A stretch of DNA of 64,000 bases from Nematostella vectensis. Taxonomy: Eukaryota > Cnidaria > Anthozoa > Actiniaria > Edwardsiidae. The position numbers and the translations under genes are program-made. Every line of letters begins with the position of its first letter. The stretch's first letter is position 1. The DNA lies in contig NC_064034.1 of NCBI RefSeq assembly GCF_932526225.1, positions 15,574,887 through 15,638,886 on the forward strand, written 5' to 3'. The notes below the pieces were generated by a model, which saw nothing but the letters and a program-made list of their open reading frames with translations, was not told the origin of the DNA and made no database searches. Shown in pieces: positions 1 through 13,714 of the stretch.

Positions 1-1130
1 ATTCCATGTATCAGCGAGTTGCAAGCTGCATTGTGGAATGTACAAAAACGAATACGAATGTTAACTATGCCAGATGAAGATAATTAATTTTAACTATTAT
101 CTCCCTAGTTATTAGTACAAATGCACTTGCGGAAGTGTACTAGCTTTGAAAGATAAAGGCTTATTTCAGATGACTTATTGTCGGGTAGTTGCCTATAGTT
201 TGCATCCCGAAGGGAAGGGGCATTTGACTGCATTCTTGTGCCGAGGGGGTGGGGGTTTCTCTCTGTTTTGTACAGGGTCAAAGTCTTATCCTCCACCCTT
301 CCCCGGGACCATGGGGGAGGGGGTTTCAATTGACTAGTGCATTATTGCAAGTTCATGCTGACTTCAAGGGGTAGCGCGATAGGTAAAGCCGAGGCGCAGA
401 GACCCACGTTCCAGAATATCGCACGTGCGAGAATATTTAGTATTCCAAAGAAGTAGTTGAGAAAAGTCATTGACTCACCTGTTAATATAATACTTGCATT
501 CAAGAAGTCGTTTGTTGGTATCTTGTGTAGGACACGACGTTGTGTAGAACGCAGCCGCACACAGTAAAGGGGGGACATTGGGGGGGGGGGGCTAATTACC
601 GCAATACCGCACAAAATTTTCAAATATTATTGCATACTGCTCAGAAGGACGAGGTTTTAAAGAGCATGACATCCCGTTAACACCGCAACATTTTATTTTT
701 TACCGCAATACCGCCGTTTTAAAAGCAAAATCTCGCATCTCGCAGTGTTTTGAAATACGAAAAAGGGCCAACACCGCAAAACCCAACCCTAGTAAAACTT
801 GCGAGGTGGAACTAAGGGCCTGTTCACATGGAGGTTGGGGTTCCCAAGGTGAATGGGGTAACCCACCTCTCCATACAACTGTACAATCTCTTTTATTTAC
901 GTGTTTGCGTTCAGATTTCAGATGGGGACCCCACCGGGGTGGGTTACCCGGGACGCCGGGCCGGCTAACCCGCATTGGTGGGGTGGGTCTTTGAGAGTTT
1001 CCAATATGTGAAAGCTCTTCATCCGTTAATCATAAGCCCGCCAAAAGCGCGCGAAGTTCAAGGTGGCTGCCAGGAAGTATGGACCTGGAAAACTTTGAAG
1101 CGGAGTCAGCGCGGCCGCAGGCCGCGCGCG
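1..1130. repeat. Left end of segmental duplication arm A
   Basis: This stretch matches 32665-33700 almost base for base, with small indels. The match starts at the shared string CTGCATTGTGGAATG and runs through the same G-rich and palindromic stretches. It marks the distal end of a duplication that continues through the two BHMT copies. I see no convincing gene here; the short ORFs are not conserved in frame between the arms. Confidence 0.75.
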
Positions 1131-1134
1131 GAGC

Positions 1135-2924
<1,790 letters not shown>

Positions 2925-2954
2925 TTGCAATGTTAGTTTCAGAGAGTAGTTTTA

Positions 2955-3310
2955 ACTCCAAAAGGGGAGTAAAAAAACGAGGTACAAAATGACTCCCTTT
3001 TTGGAGTAATTTTTTACTCCCTTTTTTCTACTCTCTCAAGGGAGTAGATTTTACCCCTGTAGGGGAGTAACTAAAGGGAGTGATTTACTAGGTTGCTTGC
3101 TATTACTCCATTAAAGGAGTACAATTTACCCTCAAAATGGAGTTATTTTTTACTCCTTTTTTTCCTACTCTCTCAGTGGAGTAGATTTTACCCACTTTAG
3201 GGGGTAGCTAAGTGGAGTAATTTACTAGGTTGCTTGTAGTTACTCCATTAAAAGAGTACAATTCACCCTCAAAATGGGAGTCAATTTTTACTCCCTATTT
3301 TGTTATTTCC
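2955..3310. repeat. Diverged 137-bp tandem repeat rich in GGAGT/ACTCC
   Basis: About 2.5 diverged copies of a roughly 137-bp unit. Each has several GGAGTA and TACTCC words facing each other, so the unit can fold into short hairpins. The shared string AGATTTTACCC recurs at 3046 and 3183. Confidence 0.7.
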
Positions 3311-4561
3311 CCCTACTAATTGGGTAACTAAAGGGATGATTTCAACCTATTGATATTATTTGCTGTTTCCTCTCTGCACCCTAAATAAATTAAAATAGGT
3401 AGGTTTGAAATTAGACATTTTCAATCAATTTGTTCTCCTCCTTGCATTTAATTTTGGAGTAGCATTAGCATATGTGGATCCATGGTTTCTATAAAAAAAA
3501 CATCAGGCCACCATCCTACAGGGTGGGTGCACCAATGTCTAATGCATGACTGGAGGTATATTTGTGGATTTTAATTTCCTTGGTGATGGAGTATCACCAG
3601 TAATAAGTGATATATTAATCTTCAATATGTCACCTGAGGTGTATCTAAATATATCATTCTATCTTTGGAATGCTGTTGCATCCATCATTTGTTTCTTTGC
3701 AAGGGCAAAGCTGGTCAGAATGTAGCTTTGATACAAGTGTATATTAATGAAACTTCTATCAAGGGAAGGGTTTTTTTATTAAAGCAAGGTCCGGGGGGGG
3801 GGGGGGACTCTCCAGAAAAATAGACGGGTGTGCTCCAAATATCTTTTACGGTATAAAATTCTTACCAACTTCTATCTCTTAGGGTGTGTTTTAGGATTTT
3901 TCCGATTCCGCCATCTTTTAGGGGTTTTCACGCCCGGGGAGGAGGATTTTTCCAATTCTGCTAGCTTTTAGGGTGTCTCACGCTAAGTGGTGGCCCAATT
4001 GCTTGAAATGTATTTTACAATAAGCCACAAGTCAACTGATCAGTTAATACTTTCGACTTTATTGTCGGCAACATAACAATATAGGATCCGTCAGCAAATA
4101 AAAACCAGCAATTTTTTTTTTAATGCTATCTCTCAGGGTTAAAAATTCCTCTGACCACACCCAATGTACTATCTCTTAGGGTGAAGAATTGTTGTTGACC
4201 ATGCCCTTAGTGCTATCCCTTAGGGTTAAAATTGATTATGCTGACGAGCACCCCCGTCTCTCAAACTCCCGTTTCTCAAAGTCCCCCCCACCTAGGCTCT
4301 TACCGAAAGTGCTCGTTAAAAAAGCATTAAATGCTAAAAGCAGTGCTTGTTTTTTGCCAAAAAAGTGCTAAAATAATTTTAAAAAATGCTTGTGGATTAA
4401 AAAAATGCTCATTTTTTCAGACTTTTTTTAATCATATAGAACATTACATTTTCAGATTTTCGCTCACATGTTTTAACATCAAAATTTAACGATCAATGTT
4501 TTTTCCATTTAAGTCCAACACACGCTTGTTATTGGGTCATCATTACCCATTTAGAAGTTAG

Positions 4562-4925
4562 TCATCGCTTGTTGTACTTGGTTATCACACTTGCTTGCAG
4601 ATAGTCATCTAAGGCATGCTCCTGTTGGTCGTTGAATGCGGAATTGAGAACAGAGAATACCCTTTCTGCTGCAGCCGAGGATGGCTGCACCAACAGCACT
4701 TTCATCACTGCAGAAGCCCAGTGAGGGAGCTGTTCCTTGTGGTCGTGCCACCATTTTACCTTTCGCTCTTCTGTGTTGATTACCACATCTGCAGTGGCAG
4801 CTAAGTAAGCAGGTAGTTCAGCTTTTAGGCCGTTGATAATGCAATCATCATTGAGAAAAGGGAAGATTCGCAAGGCCTCTACTGAGTGCCGAGTTGGCTA
4901 CAGCCACTGGACGCTGACCGGACAC
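4562..4925 (-). pseudogene. hAT transposase C-terminal (dimerisation) fragment
   Basis: The minus-strand frame at 4562-4873 encodes 103 residues. It contains the hAT C-terminal signature WW..H with HWASAVMKVLLVQPSSAAAE and RVFSVLN. A short further piece of the same domain (VEALRIFPF) follows upstream, to about 4925, before a stop. Nothing resembling the DDE core or BED finger is left. Intact hAT transposases are 600-700 residues, so this is a remnant nested in the Harbinger-like element. Confidence 0.85.
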
Positions 4926-5245
4926 ATATACCTCGCAGTCTTGAACGCTAACACTGTGTTGTATAGTTGGACATTGAACTTTCTCAGAAACCATGGTCAA
5001 ATCCGTGGATCCGCAGATATTTTTAGATCCGCATGGTTTGACAGATAAACAATAGCATCGATTTAAATTCATTTCAAATCAGACATTGGACCGTCAAAGC
5101 CAGTCAAAACCCGAAATCCGCGCCCAAAATGCCAACAGATCCGTGATCTGTCGTATTTCCAAAATCCGCCAATCCGCTGAAATAATCATCAAAATCCGTA
5201 ATCCGTGAGCATTTCGAGGCCGAATCCGCCGATCCGCGAACCTAT

Positions 5246-5437
5246 TCACCCCCCCCCCCCCCCCCTTAGTCGAGCTGCGGCAATATCGTATTGGTTAGAT
5301 AATTCTATGCAAATTCTCTGGAGTCTTTCAGAGAATAAATAGCACAACATCAGACCACATAGCTGGAATACCGCCGCTAAAGATGTCAGTAAAAGGAAAA
5401 TCGCATTTACCGCCACAAAGTGTCTTCTATCCGCCAT
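5246..5437 (-). pseudogene. Possible Harbinger transposase N-terminus
   Basis: A 63-codon minus-strand frame begins MADRRHFVAVNAIFLLL next to the right terminus of the Harbinger-like element. The arm B copy keeps a similar start (ATGGCGGATAGAAGACAC near 34230). Position just inside the TIR and conservation in both arms suggest transposon coding sequence. No catalytic motif is visible, so the assignment is tentative. Confidence 0.35.
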
Positions 5438-5501
5438 CTTGTTTATTACATTCTATCGTAGGTGCTTAGCCACCACGCCCCACCTCCATGTGAACAGGCC
5501 C

Positions 5502-6551
5502 TAGCTTGATCTCCGTGGTGTGATTTATTTCATTCATTTCGTTGGCCGGCCAGACAGTTGACATTTGTTGACATTTTATCAAGCTCTCCATTGGCTTCCA
5601 TGTCGTGTTTATTTTTGACCTGTTAGTCGATAAATGTTTGGCTGTTCAGAAAATGTCGCTTTATTCTTTTAAACAGACTCTTTTTCCATACAATTATTTC
5701 GAATGTATTTGTCCTAACTAAAAAGGACAACATTTTCTGGAAACTTGCCTTCCACGCTTCACACTTCAAAAGTTGACAGATTCAATCTTGACAAGTGTTA
5801 TTGTCAATTACAATTTTAATGCCAAGTACTAATGTTGTTTTCATAAATTTTCAATAAAAATATCCACAAACTCCATAACTAAATAGGATATTTTGCACTT
5901 GATGAGATTCATGAGAATATTTTTGACGTTATAAGCTACACCAACATAAAGATCAATTTTTCGTTCAACTCGCGGTCGTAGAATATTTGTTTCAGTACTT
6001 TGACTGGATAACCATATGGCTATTACTAAGACCAGGAACGGGGAATCAGGGAACATAAAAAGAAGGAATACTAAAAGGAGGAATCTCAAAAAGGAGGAAT
6101 ACTAAAGGGCGGAATCTGAGTATAAATATAACATTCTATGTTTTAACCTCGTTTCCGTGCTGCGAATAATTCGGTTTCCAATCCCTCGAAATAAAACCCT
6201 TTTTTGAGATGTTGCCGGATCGGGATTTCTGACATTTTCTTGAGACTTTTGATATGTTTTAAAGCCGCATTGTCACCAGTTTACTTCCGGTCGATTACGT
6301 AACAATCTCCGATGATTTTTAATGGAAACGCGAAAAATATTTCAAAATATTGAAAGCATTGTGTTTATTGAAAGTTTCTTTTAGGATGTGATTGATAATT
6401 TAGAGCGGATGGCCTGTTTAATATTTCGGATTTTAATAGGTTTTTTTTGTCTTTTAACGGTTGAGACGGTTTGCGTCGGACCTCCGGAAAGCTGGTGATA
6501 ATGCGGCTTTAGAGTGATAAAAATAGTCTTAATCCGTTGAGATTTGTACTG
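5502..6551. other. No gene recognised
   Basis: AT-rich intergenic sequence with a few short ORFs and no recognisable domain, RNA gene or repeat structure. Confidence 0.4.
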
Positions 6552-6882
6552 TTGCAATTTGTTCTGGGTTGGCCTAATTTTTCACCTAAAATGACAGCCA
6601 ACGAAACTAGGATTAACGATCCATCCTCTTATTCACAAAACCCAACATATGAACGTGCGAACTGCCATGGTTGCAATTTGTTCTGGGTTGGCCTAATTTT
6701 TCACCTAAAATGACAGCCAACGAAGCGAGGATTAACGATCCACCCTCTTATTCACAAAACCCAACATATGAACGTGCGAACTGCCATGGTTGCAATTTGT
6801 TCTGGGTTGGCCTAATTTTTCACCTAAAATTACAGCCAACGAAGCGAGGATTTATGAACGTGCGAACTGCCATGGTTTGAAT
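6552..6882. repeat. 119-bp tandem repeat, 2.7 copies
   Basis: Direct copies start at 6552, 6671 and 6790 with TTGCAATTTGTTCTGGG. The copies are nearly identical, and the third has an internal deletion. The 69-codon ORF inside it reflects the repeat. Confidence 0.9.
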
Positions 6883-6889
6883 TTGGTTG

Positions 6890-8797
6890 TCCGATTCCCG
6901 CCAAAAACATCATTCACAGGGTTCCCAACACGGATATAGGAAAAGGTGGACGGGGCGTGCAGTATTTTATAGAAAGCGCCTTTTCACATTTTTATAAGGT
7001 AAATTAAATATGAGATAAATGTATTGGGGACTCAAAAGGAAGGCATTTGTTAAATTAATGTTTACGACGACGCATACTATTCCCCTAAAGCACCAGGAAG
7101 CCCAATACATTAAAGGATTGAAATATACCTTTAAAAAGTTTTGTACAACAAAGAATTGCTTTTCGTGAATATTTCACGGGTAACCACTAGTATTATATAA
7201 ATGTCGATAAATGTGTCTTTAATTAATGGAACATTATCTTAAGTGGTTTTAGTGTAGCGTTGAGTCCTCACCAACGCCAACATGATGAAATCACGAAATA
7301 TTACCACCAAGTTTAAACCGGATTTTGGATAATTTTGGAATGTGTTATTTTTCATTACTTTGGAACATTAGCCAAAAAAATTGCACCGGCCGCAAAGAAA
7401 ACAAAGACGATAAAACAAAGCGTATACACGTACTTTTAACCCATTGACTACTGGCTATTTTTGAGCTGAATTTACAAAAAACAGACTGAAAACAGATACC
7501 TCCCCCCTATTCTGAGTTTTATACAGCCCGTCAAAGTCAAACACAGCTGCACCTAGTCAGCGGTATCCAAGCTTTCCAACAGTGCTTTGCGGTCCCCACT
7601 TTTAATCCCTCGTCGTTGTGCTGAAGCCAGCACAAGTTAATGGTTGCTTGTATTTTTCATCAAAAATACAGCTATGAGCATATTAGGAGAGTGTCTCAGG
7701 ACATCATGAAGTCTTTTGGGGCATAATTGAGTGCTTTGCTTATGGATATTTGCAAGCAAAGGTGGATTCATGATGATTTTTTCTTGTTTGGCTTTGCCTG
7801 GATGAGAAAATAATTTTCTAATGAATCACCACAGCTCTCCTAAATGATGTCTTTTCTGAAACCAAATTGATTCCAAAAGTGTTTACACTGCTATTCTGGG
7901 TCCGTATGACCTGGAATTGATTCGTTTGGCTTCGGGGTGAAAAGACTTATAAAAATGACTTTGGGGAGAGGAGTGTTGACTGGCCCTCCCCTCGTGAATT
8001 TTTCCCTGGATCTCCCAGAATGCTTTTCATTCCGTAAAGGCATCTTTGTGGTTTTACAAGCCTTCAAGGAGTGGACATTGTGTTTTGAGGCCATGGAAAT
8101 GAACCTGGAGGATCAGAATAAAGGTATCTATTTGTGTCTTGAGCTGTGTTTGCTGATCTCTCTCCCTTGTGTTGTATTTTGAGCGTTTTATTGAGAGGTG
8201 TGATTCTGCTTTTCTTTCCTTGTTCGATTTGAAATTTGTCAAAGAACCTGTGCTATTATTTGGCTTAAGAGTAGTTGCCAACACCTTGGTTGGATGCATA
8301 TCTTCAAGACCATTTATCCCTTAGACTGATGCCTGAGTATCTTCATCTTGTTGTGTTTAGTTTGCATTTATGAATTTTTTGGGTTGTGGGTACTTTCCAA
8401 AGCCGGTACAGGCCGGTTGAGGGGTCAATGTGTTAAACAAGTTTGCATCTGAGAACCCATGTGTCGTAACCAGCGGTGGTCCATGGGTAGCGCATAAACG
8501 GCTTAATCCTTGTGACTGAAAGATATCTGAATGTCAAAATGTAAAGTAGAATTCTACAGCTTTTGGAACCTGGATTTGCATATTATTTGCAATTATTTGC
8601 GTTTTTACTTCATACCCATGAAGCACTGCGGGGGACGATACACGGATTCTCCGAGTGCAGCCTTATATGAAATAGTTGTATAAAGTTACATTAATACTGC
8701 GAAATTCTAAAAACAAATCCGTCACCAGCTGAGTCGTCACATTTCTGCCTTCTAGCTACTCCATTTTTTAGATTTCCCCCTCAATTCTACATATTTT
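6890..8797. other. Intergenic, contains dispersed repeats
   Basis: No gene recognised. About 7195-7440 is clearly related to 48190-48440, and about 8470-8590 to 47310-47400; both pairs lie in the same orientation but in swapped order. The short ORFs at 7891-8299 show no domain. Confidence 0.5.
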
Positions 8798-8800
8798 TTA

Positions 8801-9223
8801 GGGGCCGTCCACACTAACACGGATTCGTTTGGATCCGTATACTTTTTTATACGTTTAGGCCTTCCGTCCACACTAACACGAGCGCTGGATCCAGCGAATC
8901 CGGATACTTTTGAAAACGCCGTCGAAAGTGAATCAAAATAAATCCCTATACTTTGGTCCGTAGTGTGGACGGTCGAATACGTATCAAAATGAAAACGACG
9001 GCGTCATATCGCAGGCGTGCGCTGCTTTGAGCACGCGCATATCATATAAATGACGTTCCCCCGTACCTTACAGCGTTTTCAAACGTTTGAATCCGTGTTA
9101 GTATGGACGGCTGGATCCAGTCGAACACGCTGCGAAAACGATAGTGTAGACGCGAATCAAGTGATGCGTTTTCGGCGAAACGAATCCGGATACTTTTTTA
9201 TCCGTGTTAATGTGGACGACACC
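8801..9223. mobile_element. MITE at the BHMT-A stop codon
   Basis: A 423-bp element with inverted ends: GGGGCCGTCCACACTAACAC at 8801 against GTGTTAATGTGGACGACACC ending at 9223. It is flanked on both sides by TTA (8798-8800 and 9224-9226), the target site of PIF/Harbinger elements. The right-hand TTA is, on the minus strand, the TAA stop codon of BHMT copy A. The orthologous element lies at 35078-35480, so insertion predates the segmental duplication. Confidence 0.8.
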
Positions 9224-9329
9224 TTAGTCGTCTTGTAAAGTCTTCCAGGTATCTTCAGTGGTGGCGTAAGCTGCTGAGAAAGGCCTACCGGTGGCAGGTA
9301 CGAGATTCTCCCAATACTCGCGATTTGCC
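9224..9329 (-). CDS. BHMT-A terminal exon
   Basis: Encodes the conserved REYWENL block and ends LQDD then TAA. The acceptor is CTAG at the 9330 side. The stop codon is the target duplication of the adjacent MITE. Vertebrate BHMT continues for about 35 further residues that form the oligomerisation arm. Confidence 0.8.
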
Positions 9330-9897
9330 CTAGAACAACATAAAAGAAAACTAAATAAAGCAAGCAATGAGAAATTTTGGAAACAAATGAAGGCCTTGGA
9401 GGCCTCATAAAGACGAGGATACCCGTCTAAAAAAGTGTCCAAGTTAGGGCGACACGAATATCATGGACATTAAAGTAAATGATGGGAATTGTTTTCATAC
9501 CATCTCACCTTCGAGCAATTTGAGGCTCCGTGTGATGTACTAGGGCCTTCCCCCACAGACAACTCTTGTCACTGCCCGGTGGAAATCGACCTCGTTCATT
9601 CGCCAGCTGTGAAATCAGGATATGTGCATATCAAACGAAAGGAAAGCAGAACCGATCAAACAAGTAAAAGAAAACCCTCGGGGGCTTCAGTGTAAAAGCA
9701 AAGGCCTATTTTCTTTGTGTTATTGTAAAATGTGAGGACAAGAGCGCCACAAAAACGAGACTTTAAAAAAAAATTTTCGCGTCTCAAGTGCGCTTTCGTC
9801 CCCAATGCTATGAGCCCTTAACTTTCAGAAGATAGCTTTGTAGTGCGCTTACGTACAAGATGACTTTCTATTTTATCTTACGAGTTTTGAGTTTTTC

Positions 9898-11401
9898 ATC
9901 AGCTAGTGCCCTGATGTGACAGGGATACCAACCTCCTCAGCTAGTGCCCTTATGTGACAGCGATACCCACCTCTTCATCTAGTGCCCTGATGTCACAGGG
10001 ATACCCACCTCTTCAGCTAGTGCCCTGTGACAGGGATACCCACCTCTTCAGCTAGAGCCCTGATGTGACAGGGATACCCACCTCTTCAGCTAGTGCCCTG
10101 AGGTGACAGGGATATCCACCTCTTCAGCTAGTGCCCTGATGTGACAGGGATACCCACCTCCTCAGCTAGTGCCCTGATGTGACAGGGATACCCACCTTCT
10201 CAGCTAGTGCCCTGAGGTGACAGGGATATCCACCTCTTCAGCTAGTGCCCTGATGTGACAGGGATACCCACCTCTTCAGCTAGTGCCCTGATGTGACAGG
10301 GATATCCACCTCTTCAGCTAGTGCCCTGATGTGACAGGGATACCCACGTCTTCAGCTAGTGCCCTGATGTAACAGGAATACCCACGTCTTCAGCTAGTGC
10401 CCTGATGTGACAGGGATACCCACGTCTTTAGCTAGTGCCCTGATGTGACAGGGATACCCACCTCTTCAGCTAGTGCCCTGATGTGACAGGGATACCCACC
10501 TCTTCAGTTAGTGCCCTGATGTGACAGGAATACCCACCTCTTCAGTTAGTGCCCTGATGTGACAGGGATACCCACCTTCTCAGCTAGTGAACTGATGTCA
10601 CAGGGATACCCACCTCTTCAGCTAGTGCCCTGATGTGAAAGGGATACCCACCTCCTCAGCTAGTGCCCTGATGTGACAGGGATACCCACCTCTTCAGCTA
10701 GTGCCCTGATGTGACAGGGATACCCACGTCTTCAGCTAGTGCCCTGATGTGACAGGGATACCCACCTCTTCAGCTAGTGCCCTGATGTGACAGGGATACC
10801 CACCTCTTCAGCTAGTGCCCTGATGTGACAGGGATACCTACCTCTTCAGCTAGTGCCCTGATGTGACAGGGATACCCACCTCTTCAGCTAGAGCCCTGAT
10901 GTGACAGGGATACCCATCTCTTCAGGTAGTGCCCTGATGTGACAGGGATACCCACCTCCTCAGGTAGTGCCCTGATGTGACAGGGATACCCACCTCTTCA
11001 GCTAGTGCCCTGATGTGACAGGGATACCCACCTCTTCAGCTAGTGCCCTGATGTGACAGGGATACCCACCTCTTCAGCTAGTGCCCTGATGTGACAGGGA
11101 TACCCACCTCTTCAGCTAGTGCCCTGATGTAACAGGAATACCCACGTCTTCAGCTAGTGCCCTGATGTGACAGGGATACCCACGTCTTTAGCTAGTGCCC
11201 TGATGTGACAGGGATACCCACCTCTTCAGCTAGTGCCCTGATGTGACAGGGATACCCACCTCTTCAGTTAGTGCCCTGATGTGACAGGGATACCCACCTT
11301 CTCAGCTAGTGCCCTGAGGTGACAGGGATATCCACCTCTTCAGCTAGTGCCCTGATGTGACAGGGATACCCACCTCTTCAGCTAGTGCCCTGATGTGACA
11401 G
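9898..11401. repeat. 38-bp minisatellite, about 40 copies (BHMT-A)
   Basis: Head-to-tail 38-bp units, consensus on the plus strand GCTAGTGCCCTGATGTGACA followed by GGGATACCCACCTCTTCA. On the minus strand each unit reads CACATCAGGGCACTAGC, TGAAGAG, GTGGGTATCCCTGT: the 3' end of the BHMT zinc exon (HIRAVAEE) followed by a 5' splice site. Units differ by scattered substitutions. One near 10025 is 3 bp short. The donor exon itself is absent here but present beside the sister array in copy B. Confidence 0.97.
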
Positions 11402-11422
11402 GGACTGTCACATCAGGGCACT
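11384..11422. repeat. 18-bp perfect foldback at array edge
   Basis: AGTGCCCTGATGTGACAG at 11384-11401 is followed by the 3-nt loop GGA and its exact reverse complement at 11405-11422. It ends the minisatellite exactly where the zinc exon should start. It reads as an inversion or template-switch scar. Confidence 0.9.
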
Positions 11423-12846
11423 TTAACTGTTCTTAATTATCCACGCTTTTTATTGTTATAAACCCATTTTTTGACCCAAGTCTTATTCCACTAGTTAGCT
11501 TGTCAGGAGTCTTTCTTCCATTTAGCCCAATAATGGAACTATAACTCAACACACCTAAAGAACATTCTGGAATACTAGTGATGCCTGATGGACCAGCATC
11601 GGGACACCAATATCCCAGGGGCTGGACCATCCAGTGAGTTTTCAGCCCTTCCCTTTGGATGGCCTCTTGCATCAGGGCGATAGTATCCAGGCTCCGCTCT
11701 GGGTCGAATCGGCAATTCACTCCTATAATATCTGCACCTAGAAAATTTAACAACAAAATCAAGCATATTTAGCTATTGCAACAAAGCCACATGAGAATCA
11801 CACTCTTAACTAGGGGAACCTCCTACCTTATGTTGTCCCATTGAATCACTCAGTGCATTGAGGTTATTAAGGTTGTTTACCATTTAATTGAAAATTCTGG
11901 TACTTCTGGCTACCTGTGATAGCACGAGTCTAGGTTTCGGTTTTCTATCTATCTGTCTATCTATCGACGTTGTCGAAAACGTGTAAGCCTGCGATGCTCA
12001 GAGGTCTGCGGTATGCTCTGCCTGAAAGCAAGGCAGCTTGGAAGACTCTTTTTGTTCGCGAAGGCCTTTTTCGTTTGATTCCTTTACTCCGGGGACGCTC
12101 ACTAATCATACAAATGCACACGCCATCTGCGATAGACCCACACTAAAAGATGTGAATAACCGCACATTTTGGCCAGGGTTGTTTCAAGGACTGTCTAGCA
12201 TGTTCTCTAACCAAATCAAACGAGTTCTCACAAGTTCACACCAGATCGATAATGATGGTAGCAAAATTATCACAAATAACAATACGAATGACAGTGACAA
12301 AACGAACTACTGAAATGAAGTCCTAACAAGGTAAGGAAAACAGCAAAGAACCCTGCGAAGTGAACTTGAAGAATTCCGCCATATTGGAAAACAATATGTT
12401 CCTTCGATATTTTGTCGTGAAGACAATAGAACGATAAACGATTCCTTGCTATTTACTAGTTTATTATTTGTTTTAATGTCACTAAGTCTATTGGAGGGAT
12501 TTTTTTCGTACTTCTGTTGGATAGAAATGCAACTATATTTAGCATGTTTGTAATCATTAGTCTTATCACGATCGTGTTGCTTGTAATGTATGAGAGACTA
12601 CAGCAGCTACATATTCTAGTACCGATCTAATCAACGCACAGTATATGCGGACTAAGTCATTAGACTGAACACCGGATCTTTTTAGTTATCTTAAGGCATA
12701 TAACCGTTTGCTAGCCTTCTTAATGACGTACTCTACATGTACGTTCCACGTGAGGTCACTACTCAAGTGGACTCCAAGGATCTTGTAACTACCAGAAATA
12801 TACAACTCCCCAGGGAGGGATGGTTGGTATTGTAAGAAGTTGACAC

Positions 12847-13677
12847 TTAGTTCTCTGCATTTCTTCGGATAATGCCACGACTGGACGCAAAGTTACCAAT
12901 GTCATTTACGACTACTTGTAGGGAGCTTGAACTACAACGCGGGATTACCTCAAATACGGTTGTGTCATCAACATATTTTATACGTGCTGGCCATTGTGCC
13001 ACTAGCTTGTTTGCTAATATCGCGAAAAGCAATGGTGCGAGCTTGATTCCCTGAGGGATTCCCTCATTAGGGGACACAGGCATAGAGAATGAGCTTCCTA
13101 TTCTTACGCGCTGTGATCTATCCGTTAGGAAAGAAAAAACCCATCTAGTTATAACAGGATGGACATCTAGTGAACGCATTTCGTTCAGCAAGGAGTGGTG
13201 GTCTACTAAGTCGAACCCCTTGCTGAAGTCAGGGGAGAAAATTCTAACATAGTTGTTGCCTCTGTCAAGTGCATCTAGAATAACATAAAGCATATACACT
13301 AATGCATGGGTCGTGCTCTTCCCACTCACGGAAAACTTCTTAAGGTCAAGTGTTTTAATTACTTGTGACGCAAGATCTTCGCTAGGGGTGAAGTCAGCGT
13401 GATCGGCCTCAGGTCTTCCTCGATCACCTTTGGAGGCGAAACCTTGGGTGTGGGGGTGATGTAAGAGGACTTCAGGCGCTTGGGCCTCGTTTAGAGAGCT
13501 GTTGTACATATTGGCCACGACGGGGGCAAGTTCGTAAGCAAACTCCTCCAATAGGCGGGATGGTATAGGGTCAGGACCCGACGACCTCTTTGCTTTGATT
13601 GAGCAAAGAGCCTTGTAAGCCTGGTGATCGGACACAAGGAAATCCGAGGGGGGCAGGGAGGGTAGTCGCACAGGCAT
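12847..13677 (-). pseudogene. LINE reverse transcriptase fragment
   Basis: A 276-codon frame with RT blocks in order: SSGPDPIPSRLLEEF, FSPDFSKGFDLVDH (the usual aspartate context), EGIPQGIKLAPLLFAI and the catalytic KYVDDTTVFE. The YVDD aspartates are intact. The segment around residues 65-85 is out of frame relative to the family, and the C-terminal domain continues out of frame to about 12560. Confidence 0.85.
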
Positions 13678-13714
13678 CTTAGTCCAGGGGGGGCGGAGTG
13701 AGAGGTAACATTTT

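Noticed and set aside
9898-11401. CRISPR-like array
   Set aside because: Units are contiguous with no unique spacers, in a eukaryotic intron; it is a minisatellite.
12038-12313. 91-codon plus-strand ORF
   Set aside because: No recognisable domain, lies in a BHMT intron, low-complexity Asn/Asp end.
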